A stretch of 51,693 nt of DNA from Anaerolineales bacterium. Lineage in GTDB: Bacteria; Chloroflexota; Anaerolineae; Anaerolineales; UBA6663. Below the pieces are notes generated by a model. It made no database searches. It saw only the letters and a program-made list of their open reading frames with translations, and was not told the DNA's origin. The stretch covers positions 1-51,693 of the forward strand of contig JADLEU010000333.1 of the NCBI GenBank assembly GCA_020845955.1. Direction: 5' to 3'. Shown one piece after another: positions 33,065-40,350 of this stretch. The translations under genes were made by a program, and so were the position numbers. Numbering within the stretch: the stretch's first letter is position 1; each line of letters begins with the position of its first letter.

Positions 33065-33797
33065 GCCGACTGCACTGAGCCAGCGGATTCTGCTGGTCGA
33101 GGACGAGGTGGCTCTGTTGGTCTTCTACCGCAAGGTGTTGGAAGAGGCCGGTTTCCACGTTCGCGCAGCACGCAGCGGGCCAGAGGCGCTGGCCGCCTTT
33201 ACCGAATTCAATCCTGATCTGGTACTGCTCGACCTGATGCTCCTGGGCGACATGGACGGCTTCGATGTGCTGACGGGGCTCCGTGCCCGCAGCCCGGTGC
33301 GCATCATCATCCTGACTGGCCAGGCGGGCGATGCCCGGGTGGTGCGCGGGCTGAACCTGGGCGCCGACAACTACCTGGTGAAGCCCATCTCGGGCGCGCA
33401 GCTTGTGGCGCGCGTGCGAGCACAGGTCCGCCGGACGCCGGGCGGGAATCTGGCGCCTGATCGCAGCCGCCGGCTGTTCTGCTACGGTGACCTGGTCATT
33501 GACCTGGGTCGGAGCCAGATGCTGCGCCGCGGCCGGCGCGTGGTTTTAGGCGATGTCGAGCGCCGCCTACTAGAACGGCTGCTGCAGACGCCGGACCGGT
33601 TGGTAGGCTACGCCGAGTTGATGGAGGCGGGCTGGGGGGTGATCCAACCGAATATCCACCGCGAGGAAATCCACCAGGTGCTCAACATGGCTTATCGCCT
33701 GCGGCGCAAGTTGCGCCAGGCGGAGGGGCGAGAGGTGCTCGAGACTGTGACCAGTGCCGGCCTGGTCATCGCGGCGCCGGACGAGGTCAGAGATTAA
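33057..33797 (+). CDS. OmpR/PhoB-type response regulator
   Basis: 246 residues. Receiver domain 1-125 (ILLVEDE, phosphoacceptor D59 in LVLLDLMLLG, Lys in YLVKPISG), then a winged-helix DNA-binding domain (about 145-246; GDLVIDLGRSQMLRRGRRVVLGDVERRLLERLLQ, last strand ETVTSAGLVIAAP). It probably regulates the element's own transcription; the target sites are unknown. It overlaps the preceding regulator by 8 bp and is followed 3 bp later by the prepilin peptidase gene. Confidence 0.86.
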   Translation: MAEPTALSQRILLVEDEVALLVFYRKVLEEAGFHVRAARSGPEALAAFTEFNPDLVLLDLMLLGDMDGFDVLTGLRARSPVRIIILTGQAGDARVVRGLNLGADNYLVKPISGAQLVARVRAQVRRTPGGNLAPDRSRRLFCYGDLVIDLGRSQMLRRGRRVVLGDVERRLLERLLQTPDRLVGYAELMEAGWGVIQPNIHREEIHQVLNMAYRLRRKLRQAEGREVLETVTSAGLVIAAPDEVRD

Positions 33798-33800
33798 GCG

Positions 33801-34340
33801 ATGACAACACCGCAAACCCAGTTGTTTGAGTGGGCCGTTCGCATTGCCTTCACGGGCCTGCTGGTGAGCCTGGCCGCGTATGACTGGCGCTATCGGCGGG
33901 TGCCCAACGGGGTCGTGCAGCCGCTGCTGCTCGGGAGCGTTGTTCTCCTGATCTTGCGGCTGGGGTGGGGCTATCTCAGCCCGGCCGCATTGGCAGTAGC
34001 TGGAGGCACGTGGGCAGCCTGCCTTATTCTGTGGTGGCTGCACGTGTTCGGTGGCGGCGACATGAAGCTCGTCATTGCTGTGATCGCGCTTGCACCCGAG
34101 TTGCAGCTCGTCTATTTGCTCTTGGCGGCCGTGCTGGGCGGCTTGCTGCTCAACCTGGCCCTGGGCGAAGGGCCAAGCGGCCTCCGACGGCTGGCGGCGC
34201 TGCTGGTCACCGCCAGCCAGGGTGCGCTTCCCACGCGTGCCGAGATCACCGCCGCCTACGAGGCGCGCGGCCGGCCGATCACGTTCGCGTTCTGCTTGGC
34301 CGGTATCGTGTACTTGTGGCTGTTCTGGGCGGGGTTGTAG
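33801..34340 (+). CDS. Prepilin peptidase, A24 family (TadV/CpaA-like)
   Basis: 179 residues with about five hydrophobic helices. The two catalytic Asp residues of A24 peptidases are visible: D28 in AAYDWRYRRVPN and D87 in FGGGDMKLV. It is short and lacks the N-terminal methylase domain, as in TadV/CpaA. It would process the Flp pilin at 12975 and the TadE-like pseudopilins. Its position 20 kb from the pilin, behind the regulator gene, ties the two ends of the block together as one functional unit. Confidence 0.87.
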   Translation: MTTPQTQLFEWAVRIAFTGLLVSLAAYDWRYRRVPNGVVQPLLLGSVVLLILRLGWGYLSPAALAVAGGTWAACLILWWLHVFGGGDMKLVIAVIALAPELQLVYLLLAAVLGGLLLNLALGEGPSGLRRLAALLVTASQGALPTRAEITAAYEARGRPITFAFCLAGIVYLWLFWAGL

Positions 34341-34342
34341 CC

Positions 34343-35383
34343 ATGCCTGAGATACCGCCCACAATCCGGCTGCCGAACACCGAGGCGTTTCGCCCCCAGA
34401 ACCTCTGGGAAACGGTGCAGGCTTTTAACCAGCGGCTGCGCTCGGGCAACCTGGAAAACTATCGGCCCGCGCCGCTGGGGTTCCCGCAGCTCGACGCCTG
34501 CCTGGGCGGGGGCCTACGCGCCGAAGACCTTTGCCTCGTCGGGGGAATGCAGAACGTGGGCAAGACCATTTTCGTGCTGCAAGTCGCGCGCAACCTGGCC
34601 GCGGCCGGCGAGGTGCTGCCCATCGTGGTGTGCTATGAGCATGGCCCGGAGACCTTACTCCACCGTCTATTGTGCCTGGAATCCGTAGACGATTCCGATA
34701 GCGCCAATCCCCAACGTGTAACCCGGGACGCCATCGAGAAGGCCGTCCTGGGCTACTACGATGCGCATCTGGATCCCGAAGCGCGGCGGCGACTGGACCT
34801 GGATTGGCTACTGGCGAATGTGCCGGGCGTAGACCAGGCCTGGTACCGCCTGCGGGATTACTTGTGGCGACTCTGGTTGGTTGCTGGTGACGGTCTCGAA
34901 ACCACGCTGCCTGTGCTGCACGAGTACGTGCGCATGGCCCAGCACCTGGGCTTCGCGCGCGTGATGCTGATCGTGGACTATGCCCAGCGCGTTCCGCTGG
35001 CTCCCCGCGCCGACGGAGCGCAGCTCAGCGAGCTGCAGCGCATTGACCAAGTGATGCGCGGGCTGAAAGGCATCGCCATGAAGCTCGGCGTGCCGGTGAT
35101 GGCGGTCGCGGCCGCGGACGAGGCGGCGCTGCGACGGCAGCGGGTACGTTTCGAGGACTTATGGGGGCCAGCGACGGTGCAGTATGAGCCTGATGTGGCC
35201 ATAATCCTCAATCGAGGCACGGTAGACAACTTGACCGGGAACAGGTGGGTGGGAATCGCTGTGGAGAAGAACCGACACGGAATGAGCGGTGTGGGATTTC
35301 GGTATCAGCAACATAGCGCCCACTTTGCGTTTTCGGCCTGGGGCGAGGACGTAACACCGCCGAGCAGCACGCAGTGCCAATAG
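34343..35383 (+). CDS. DnaB-like helicase/RecA-fold ATPase
   Basis: 346 residues, equal to the C-terminal motor of DnaB without its N-terminal domain. Walker A GGMQNVGKT at 67-75, VVCYEHGPETLLHRLL (the helicase Glu and Arg region), Walker B MLIVDYAQRVPL near 207-217, then AMKLGVPVMAVAAAD, VQYEPDVAIILNRG and EKNRHG as in DnaB motifs. It fits the replicative helicase partner of the CHC2 primase encoded at 28170. It starts 2 bp after the prepilin peptidase stop and is the last gene of the long + strand run. Confidence 0.78.
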   Translation: MPEIPPTIRLPNTEAFRPQNLWETVQAFNQRLRSGNLENYRPAPLGFPQLDACLGGGLRAEDLCLVGGMQNVGKTIFVLQVARNLAAAGEVLPIVVCYEHGPETLLHRLLCLESVDDSDSANPQRVTRDAIEKAVLGYYDAHLDPEARRRLDLDWLLANVPGVDQAWYRLRDYLWRLWLVAGDGLETTLPVLHEYVRMAQHLGFARVMLIVDYAQRVPLAPRADGAQLSELQRIDQVMRGLKGIAMKLGVPVMAVAAADEAALRRQRVRFEDLWGPATVQYEPDVAIILNRGTVDNLTGNRWVGIAVEKNRHGMSGVGFRYQQHSAHFAFSAWGEDVTPPSSTQCQ

Positions 35384-35406
35384 GCGTCGCCGGCTACGGC
35401 GACGCC
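35383..35406 (+). terminator. Hairpin at the end of the backbone operon
   Basis: A 10-bp perfect stem, GGCGTCGCCG (35383-35392) with CGGCGACGCC (35397-35406), and a 4-nt loop, beginning at the last base of the helicase gene. No U-run follows, so termination would need rho or be partial. Confidence 0.5.
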
Positions 35407-35507
35407 CAGAATCGCTGCAAAATACCTCCACATAGCAGGTTCGCCGAGACTGGCACTCCTGGTTCCTATAGTTGCACCCTAGACTTGGTAAGCTGGACTT
35501 GGTACGC

Positions 35508-35535
35508 TTGCCCTTGGCAAGAACTGGCTTATAAT
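35508..35535 (+). promoter_or_regulatory. Promoter of the ParB-like/methyltransferase module
   Basis: TTGCCC (35508-35513), a 16-bp spacer and a perfect TATAAT (35530-35535). It is preceded by two direct copies of GACTTGGTA. The predicted start near 35542 gives a 140-nt leader. Confidence 0.6.
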
Positions 35536-35633
35536 GACACTTGTCTCGCCGAAAAACGCAAGAGCCCGTGCCGATGCAGGAGGCCGGGTGTTGGCCAGCC
35601 CGATTTGCGCGGAGAGGGGATTCTCATGCATCT

Positions 35634-35669
35634 GAGCCGTTCGCCCTTCCGCGGACGGCTCTCTTATTT
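35634..35669 (+). terminator. Attenuator-like hairpin in leader
   Basis: GAGCCGTTCG (35634-35643) pairs with CGGACGGCTC (35652-35661), one mismatch, followed by TCTTATTT and only 12 nt before the ATG at 35682. An earlier leader segment AAGAGCC near 35560 could pair with GGCTCT of the same hairpin, which would be an alternative (antiterminator) fold. Predicted by eye only. Confidence 0.4.
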
Positions 35670-35681
35670 GGGGAAGAGGTT

Positions 35682-37049
35682 ATGGCGCCACAACCGAAAC
35701 CAATACGGACACTTAGGGTCGCAGACCTGTTAATCGACCTAGAAAACCCTCGCTATGATGTCATTTCAAGCCAAAGGGAATCGCTGGCGACCATCGCTCG
35801 TGAGCAAGGTGCCAAGCTCGCGAATCTGGCAGAGGACATTGCGGTGGAGGGGCTTAATCCTTCGGAGTTGTTGATAGTCAGTGAAACAGCTAACCCGACG
35901 CAGTTCATTGTGCTGGAAGGCAATCGTCGCATCGCCGCGATTAAGATCGCGTCATCTCCGACGTTGGCCCAGGACCTGGGACTGCCTCCGACCCTGTCGA
36001 AGCGATATCGTGCGATCTACGACAGGTACGGGGATAGTATGCCAGAGGAAGTGCCCTGCGCTGTGCTTACACGCGAGGATTCTCGCAATTGGATTCGGCT
36101 GAAGCACACAGGTGAAAATGATGGGGTTGGCATCGTCAACTGGGACGGCCGCGCGAAGCAGCGGTTTCGTGGATCATCACCGGCGCTCCAAGCCATTGAG
36201 TTGGTCGAGAATAGCACATATCTGGATCGTGCAACTCGTGCGAAATTGCCCGAGATCGCCATCACCAACATAGAGCGGTTGTTTACGACCCCTGAGGCTA
36301 GGCAGCTAATCGGCGTTGAGGTTAAGAACAGCCAACTGTTTCTGACATCACCCGAATCTGAAGCACTTGGCCGCTTGGCGATAGTGGTGGATGATGTCGC
36401 CAACCGGCGTATTCGGGTTAGTGACCTTGATTCCCGGCAGCAACGCATCGATTATGCGCAGGACGTAGCCAGCCGCAAGTTGCCTGAAGCAGGTGGTGCG
36501 ACCGTGCCTGGGACAAGCGGCGGCGGTGCCGTATCGGCTCCCGAGAGCGGTGCGACTAAGGTCATTCGGCGATACAAACCAGACCGAGCGAATCTAATCC
36601 CACGACAATTCCGCCTGGCAATCCCACAGGCTCGAATCAACCGTATCTACTATGAGTTGCAGAGGCTCGATCTTGAGCGGTTCGTAAACTCGGCGGCCGT
36701 GTTGTTTCGCGTGTTTCTGGAACTCAGCCTTGATGACTACGCCAAGAGAAAGCGAATCAAATTAAAAGTGGCGCGCAAACCCAGGTCAAGCGCCCCCTTG
36801 CCAACAGAGAGGGACATGACGCTGCGCGAAAAGCTGGACACAGTCGCGTCTTACTTGGAGACCAAAGGCTTCTGCGAGAAAACGGAGCTGCGTGGTATTC
36901 GTAGCCTTGTTGCCAACCGGAATCATGTCCTCTCAGTCGACAGCCTCAACGCCTACGTACACAACAAGGATTACAGCCCGACGGTGTCCGATCTGAGGAC
37001 CACCTGGGACAACATCGAGGTGTTTGTGGGGCGCCTATGGTCAATGTGA
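35682..37049 (+). CDS. ParB/Srx-fold protein paired with a methyltransferase
   Basis: 455 residues from the ATG preceded by GGGAAGAGG; the frame is open upstream to 35541 but that part lies in the hairpin leader. The N-terminal part (about 1-110) is ParB/Srx-like: LRVADLLIDLENPRYD, a helix, then FIVLEGNRRIAAIKI with the GNRR signature near 88-91. The remaining 350 residues are not a partition-type HTH; they include a helical C-terminal region with basic KRKRIKLKVARKPR. The protein overlaps the next gene, an adenine methyltransferase, by 13 bp. Similar stand-alone ParB-fold proteins can be nucleases or CTP switches; the role here is unknown. Confidence 0.7.
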   Translation: MAPQPKPIRTLRVADLLIDLENPRYDVISSQRESLATIAREQGAKLANLAEDIAVEGLNPSELLIVSETANPTQFIVLEGNRRIAAIKIASSPTLAQDLGLPPTLSKRYRAIYDRYGDSMPEEVPCAVLTREDSRNWIRLKHTGENDGVGIVNWDGRAKQRFRGSSPALQAIELVENSTYLDRATRAKLPEIAITNIERLFTTPEARQLIGVEVKNSQLFLTSPESEALGRLAIVVDDVANRRIRVSDLDSRQQRIDYAQDVASRKLPEAGGATVPGTSGGGAVSAPESGATKVIRRYKPDRANLIPRQFRLAIPQARINRIYYELQRLDLERFVNSAAVLFRVFLELSLDDYAKRKRIKLKVARKPRSSAPLPTERDMTLREKLDTVASYLETKGFCEKTELRGIRSLVANRNHVLSVDSLNAYVHNKDYSPTVSDLRTTWDNIEVFVGRLWSM

Positions 37050-37957
37050 ACGTTGGCGCGTCTTGCGGCAAACACGGTTTCACGACACCATTGCGGTACC
37101 CCGGCGGCAAGGGCATGCTAGCCAATTTCGTCAAACTCATGCTCGTTGCCAATGACCTGCTGGACGGGCATTATATTGAGGTCTATGCCGGAGGGGCTGC
37201 GGTTGCGTGGCCACTGCTATTTGATGAATATGTCCGGCACGTTCATATCAACGACTTGGATGAAGCGGTCATGGCCTTCTGGCATAGCGCGCTGCACGAG
37301 ACAGATGCCCTGTGCGGAATGATCCGTGATACACCCGTGACGATCGAGCAATGGCACCGCCAACGGGTCATACAGAATCACCGCACCGACCATTCACGGC
37401 TGGAACTGGGATTCAGCACCTTTTTCCTTAACAGAACTAATCGTTCAGGCATAATCAGGGGCGGCGTGATTGGAGGCAAGGAACAAGCTGGTCAGTGGAA
37501 ACTTGATGCTCGTTATAGAAAGGACGACCTGATTTCCAGAGTGGAGCGAATAGCCCGCTACGCACACCGGGTCACCTTGTATTGCCAGGATGCAGCGCAC
37601 TTCATCGAGACGGTACTGCCCACCTTGCCGGGCAAAGCGCTCGCCTATTTGGATCCGCCATACTATGTGAAAGGCGAGGGTCTCTATGAACATCACTATA
37701 CTCACGTGGATCATGTGCGCATAGCAGATCTGGTTCTGTCGCGGCTGCAGCAGCCCTGGATTGTGTCCTACGATGCCGCACGGGCTATCGTGCATTTGTA
37801 TCGCGATTGCCAGAGACTCAAGTACAGCGTGAACTACAGTGTCCAAGATCGTTACGCGGGCCGGGAAGTCATGTTCTTTAGTAGAACAACACGTGTGCCC
37901 CTCGTTAACAACCCCATTCGTGTAGATAGGGGCCGTGTGCAATTGTCGCAATTCTGA
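37037..37957 (+). CDS. D12-class DNA adenine-N6 methyltransferase
   Basis: 306 residues with Dam/D12 motifs: PLRYPGGKGMLANF (residues 18-31, AdoMet pocket motif), EVYAGGAAVAWPLL, HINDLDEAVMAFW (acidic AdoMet ligand) and YLDPPYYVKGEG near 203-214 (catalytic DPPY). The target-recognition region between is shorter than in typical Dam. It would methylate adenine in an unknown site. It starts inside the end of the ParB-like gene and has no restriction endonuclease beside it. Confidence 0.87.
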   Translation: MVNVNVGASCGKHGFTTPLRYPGGKGMLANFVKLMLVANDLLDGHYIEVYAGGAAVAWPLLFDEYVRHVHINDLDEAVMAFWHSALHETDALCGMIRDTPVTIEQWHRQRVIQNHRTDHSRLELGFSTFFLNRTNRSGIIRGGVIGGKEQAGQWKLDARYRKDDLISRVERIARYAHRVTLYCQDAAHFIETVLPTLPGKALAYLDPPYYVKGEGLYEHHYTHVDHVRIADLVLSRLQQPWIVSYDAARAIVHLYRDCQRLKYSVNYSVQDRYAGREVMFFSRTTRVPLVNNPIRVDRGRVQLSQF

Positions 37958-38345
37958 AATGCGGGGCCTCCTTCGCACATTCACTCCTTGGAGCGGGCCG
38001 TTCATCTTGGGCGTTGTAGATTCCTTGGAAGATTGGCACCGGCGGGTTCGGTGGATGGCAATCGGTCACTAGAATTCGGCATTGGCTTTGTCAAGAACCT
38101 GCGTTGGTCTCGCGGTACCCGAGGCCTCGCGGCCAAAACCTGTCACGGGCCGACAACTCGGCAATAGGCCTTCCGTCGGTATCGTCGCCACTTTGGTCAG
38201 TGCCTGATTGCCCGGTGCTATTCCGTCAGGGTCGGGGCACCATTGCCAGGCCTCAGACGAACCTTTCGAGACCATATGGATTGGATGCTCACTTTGTGGT
38301 AGAGTCGTGCGCACTACAGTAGCACTCACACGCACGGAGGCGGAC
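37958..38345. other. 388-bp intergenic region with candidate promoter
   Basis: No gene or RNA was recognised. It includes the 10-bp palindrome CGAGGCCTCG near 38120. Near the right end, TGG-TAGAGT (38297-38305) looks like an extended -10 element for the gene at 38346, giving a leader of about 34 nt. Confidence 0.4.
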
Positions 38346-38744
38346 GTGGCCCGTACGCTGTCTTTGGCCGAGAAGCTTGAACTGCTGTTTCAGTTTGGCG
38401 AGTCTCGGGGCATCTCTCCGGCTTACCGCACGATCGCCGATGCCACGGACGAAAACGCCAACAACATCCGCAAGATACACCGGGGCGAGAACACCAACCC
38501 GGGGCTGAAAATCCTGACCGCGCTGGTCAGGTACTTCCGGGTGGATCTGGCCTACTTCAACTGCCAGACCAAGGCCGAATGCCAGGCCTACTTGGCCAAG
38601 TACCCTGTCGAGCACGAGCTTGACGAAATCAAGCTGCGGGCCAACGGCATGTCAGAGGCCGGATTGGCAGCCCTACGCGCCATGATGGACATCGTGCGCA
38701 AGGGCGAAGGGCTGCCGCCGTTCGAGTCCTCGGAGGATAAGTAG
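38346..38744 (+). CDS. XRE-family transcription regulator
   Basis: 132 residues from a GTG with CGGAGG 5 nt upstream; the upstream frame is rejected because it lacks a ribosome site. The N-terminal 75 residues form a lambda-repressor-like HTH (SPAYRTIADATDENANNIRKIHRGENTNPGLKILTALVRYF), then a helical tail (ANGMSEAGLAALRAMMDIVRKGEGLPPF). This layout is typical of XRE regulators paired with an ImmA-like protease, which comes next, 44 bp away. Confidence 0.85.
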   Translation: MARTLSLAEKLELLFQFGESRGISPAYRTIADATDENANNIRKIHRGENTNPGLKILTALVRYFRVDLAYFNCQTKAECQAYLAKYPVEHELDEIKLRANGMSEAGLAALRAMMDIVRKGEGLPPFESSEDK

Positions 38745-38788
38745 GCTGGGATCAGTTGGCGTCGTTGCTGTTGGCAGGGGAGCGGCAA

Positions 38789-39331
38789 ATGGTGAACTTG
38801 TCACTGCGGGCGCGGCTTCTTCAGCTGATTGACAGTTTGGAGTACGACTTTTCTCGGTTCGACATAGCCGACTTCACCGCCTGGGTCGCGGCGCGACGCG
38901 GCCGGCCCATACAGGTGGTGCCCATGTCGCTCCCGCCGGAGTTGTTTGGGGCGTGGATCGAGAGTGATGCCGCCGACTACATCTTCTACGAGGACGAGCC
39001 CCTCCACGTCCACACCGTTCACATCCTCCTTCACGAGCTATCCCACATCCTCTTGGGGCACAAGACGGTCCGCGTTTGCGGCGATCTGAGCACTACGGCC
39101 CAGGCGGCGCGGGCGCCGGAAGACGCGCAGCCCAGCCAGGCTTTGAACGGCCTCTTCCGAAAGGTGGGCTACGCGGATGAGCAGGAAATCGAGGCTGAAA
39201 CCCTGTCCAGCCTGATCCAGCACCGCGTGTACCAGCAGGCCGGTCTCGCCGCGCTCAGTCATATCGGCCAGGGTCCTGAAATGCGGCAGTTCATGCAGGG
39301 TTTGGGGATGGATGGTGGCCAGGGCGGGTAG
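38789..39331 (+). CDS. ImmA/IrrE-family metallopeptidase
   Basis: 180 residues. The zinc motif HELSHILLGH begins at residue 82, with HxxxH as catalytic core, and the third ligand is probably in the following EAETLSSLIQHR region. Start: ATG with GGGGAG 6 nt upstream. ImmA/IrrE proteases cleave partner XRE repressors (as in ICEBs1 ImmA/ImmR), so this pair is probably a signal-responsive derepression switch. It is followed 3 bp later by a membrane-protein gene. Confidence 0.87.
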   Translation: MVNLSLRARLLQLIDSLEYDFSRFDIADFTAWVAARRGRPIQVVPMSLPPELFGAWIESDAADYIFYEDEPLHVHTVHILLHELSHILLGHKTVRVCGDLSTTAQAARAPEDAQPSQALNGLFRKVGYADEQEIEAETLSSLIQHRVYQQAGLAALSHIGQGPEMRQFMQGLGMDGGQGG

Positions 39332-39334
39332 GTC

Positions 39335-40324
39335 ATGTCCATAAACGGCTTGGCTGCCCTGGTGGGCTGGGGGATGATCCTTTGGCGCCTTCCGCGCGTC
39401 CAGCTTCGCTCTGCCCACGCGCTTTACACGTTCGCCACGCTGGTCTGCTTTACCCTCGCCGCGACCTTCAGTGCTCCGTTTGTAGCGGGCTGGGTAGACA
39501 CCCGAACGCGTCTGGCCGCTTTCAGCTTGCTGGTGGAGTATTTGTGCGCGATTGCCGCCGCCGGCGTTTGGGCGCTGAGCTGCCTGAGCTTGGATCAGGC
39601 GCTTCGCTCACGGCGCTGGCTGATTGCCCTTGCCCCGGCCGTTGCAGCCGGCCTGTTGGCGATCTGGTGGGCTTTTCTTCCCGAGATGACCCCTGCGCGC
39701 TCGGAGACGGCCACGGGAGAATTGCTGTTAACTGCCCTGGCGCAGTGTTATGCCCTGGCGATTGTAGCCGCTATCGCAGTTCCGGCCCTTGCGCGGCGTG
39801 CAGCCAGCGAGCCGGCACTGCCTGTTCGGTTTCGCCTGCTGTGCATCCTCGCCACGCAGATCATCTTGGCAGTCTGGTTGGGGGCGAGGACGATCCTGGG
39901 GCCGCTGGTGCTCTTGGGAGCTCTGCCGCGCACCTACTCCTTCTCCTTCGTAAACATGCTGATTGGCTTGATGATCCTGGCCTACACAGCCTCTCTTCTG
40001 CCTCCGCGATTTCTGATTGGCCTTGCGCGCTGGGTGGTCCGTGGCCGGGATTGGCTGGCATTGCGCCGCCTGTGCCGTGTTGAACAGCAGACCGCCTGCC
40101 TACTGGACGCGTCGCCAGTTAAAGTACCTTTGGCTGAGGCCTGGAGTATTCCCGATTACGCCATATACCGGGTGGCAATCGCAATCCTCGACCGGCGCAA
40201 GGCACTGGGTGCCGCTCCCAGCCCGAAGGCCCAGGGGCTGGCGCTGCGCCTCAATCAGTTGGTGGCCGAGTCCCCCGACTACTTCGAAGTCGTGCGCCGC
40301 CTGCAGCGGATTGGCTCACATTGA
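39335..40324 (+). CDS. 7-TM protein, MAB_1171c/DUF6545-like
   Basis: 329 residues. About seven hydrophobic helices between 1 and 230, then a soluble helical C-terminal region of about 100 residues (RLCRVEQQTACLLD...YRVAIAILDRR...). This layout matches actinobacterial membrane proteins named MAB_1171c-like or DUF6545, which occur beside XRE/ImmA pairs; I rely on recall, not a search. The function is unknown; sensor or transporter are both possible. Its stop overlaps the TTG of the next frame. Confidence 0.65.
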   Translation: MSINGLAALVGWGMILWRLPRVQLRSAHALYTFATLVCFTLAATFSAPFVAGWVDTRTRLAAFSLLVEYLCAIAAAGVWALSCLSLDQALRSRRWLIALAPAVAAGLLAIWWAFLPEMTPARSETATGELLLTALAQCYALAIVAAIAVPALARRAASEPALPVRFRLLCILATQIILAVWLGARTILGPLVLLGALPRTYSFSFVNMLIGLMILAYTASLLPPRFLIGLARWVVRGRDWLALRRLCRVEQQTACLLDASPVKVPLAEAWSIPDYAIYRVAIAILDRRKALGAAPSPKAQGLALRLNQLVAESPDYFEVVRRLQRIGSH

Positions 40325-40350
40325 ACCGCAACCCAGGCTCGTCCGAGGCA

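Noticed and set aside
35574-35681. Earlier start for the ParB-like protein
   Set aside because: The frame is open and an ATG exists at 35574, but the translated leader is not ParB-like and the ATG at 35682 has a better ribosome site.
37958-38345. Integration (att) site of the element
   Set aside because: The module border is here, but no direct repeat matching another place in the window and no tRNA end was seen.
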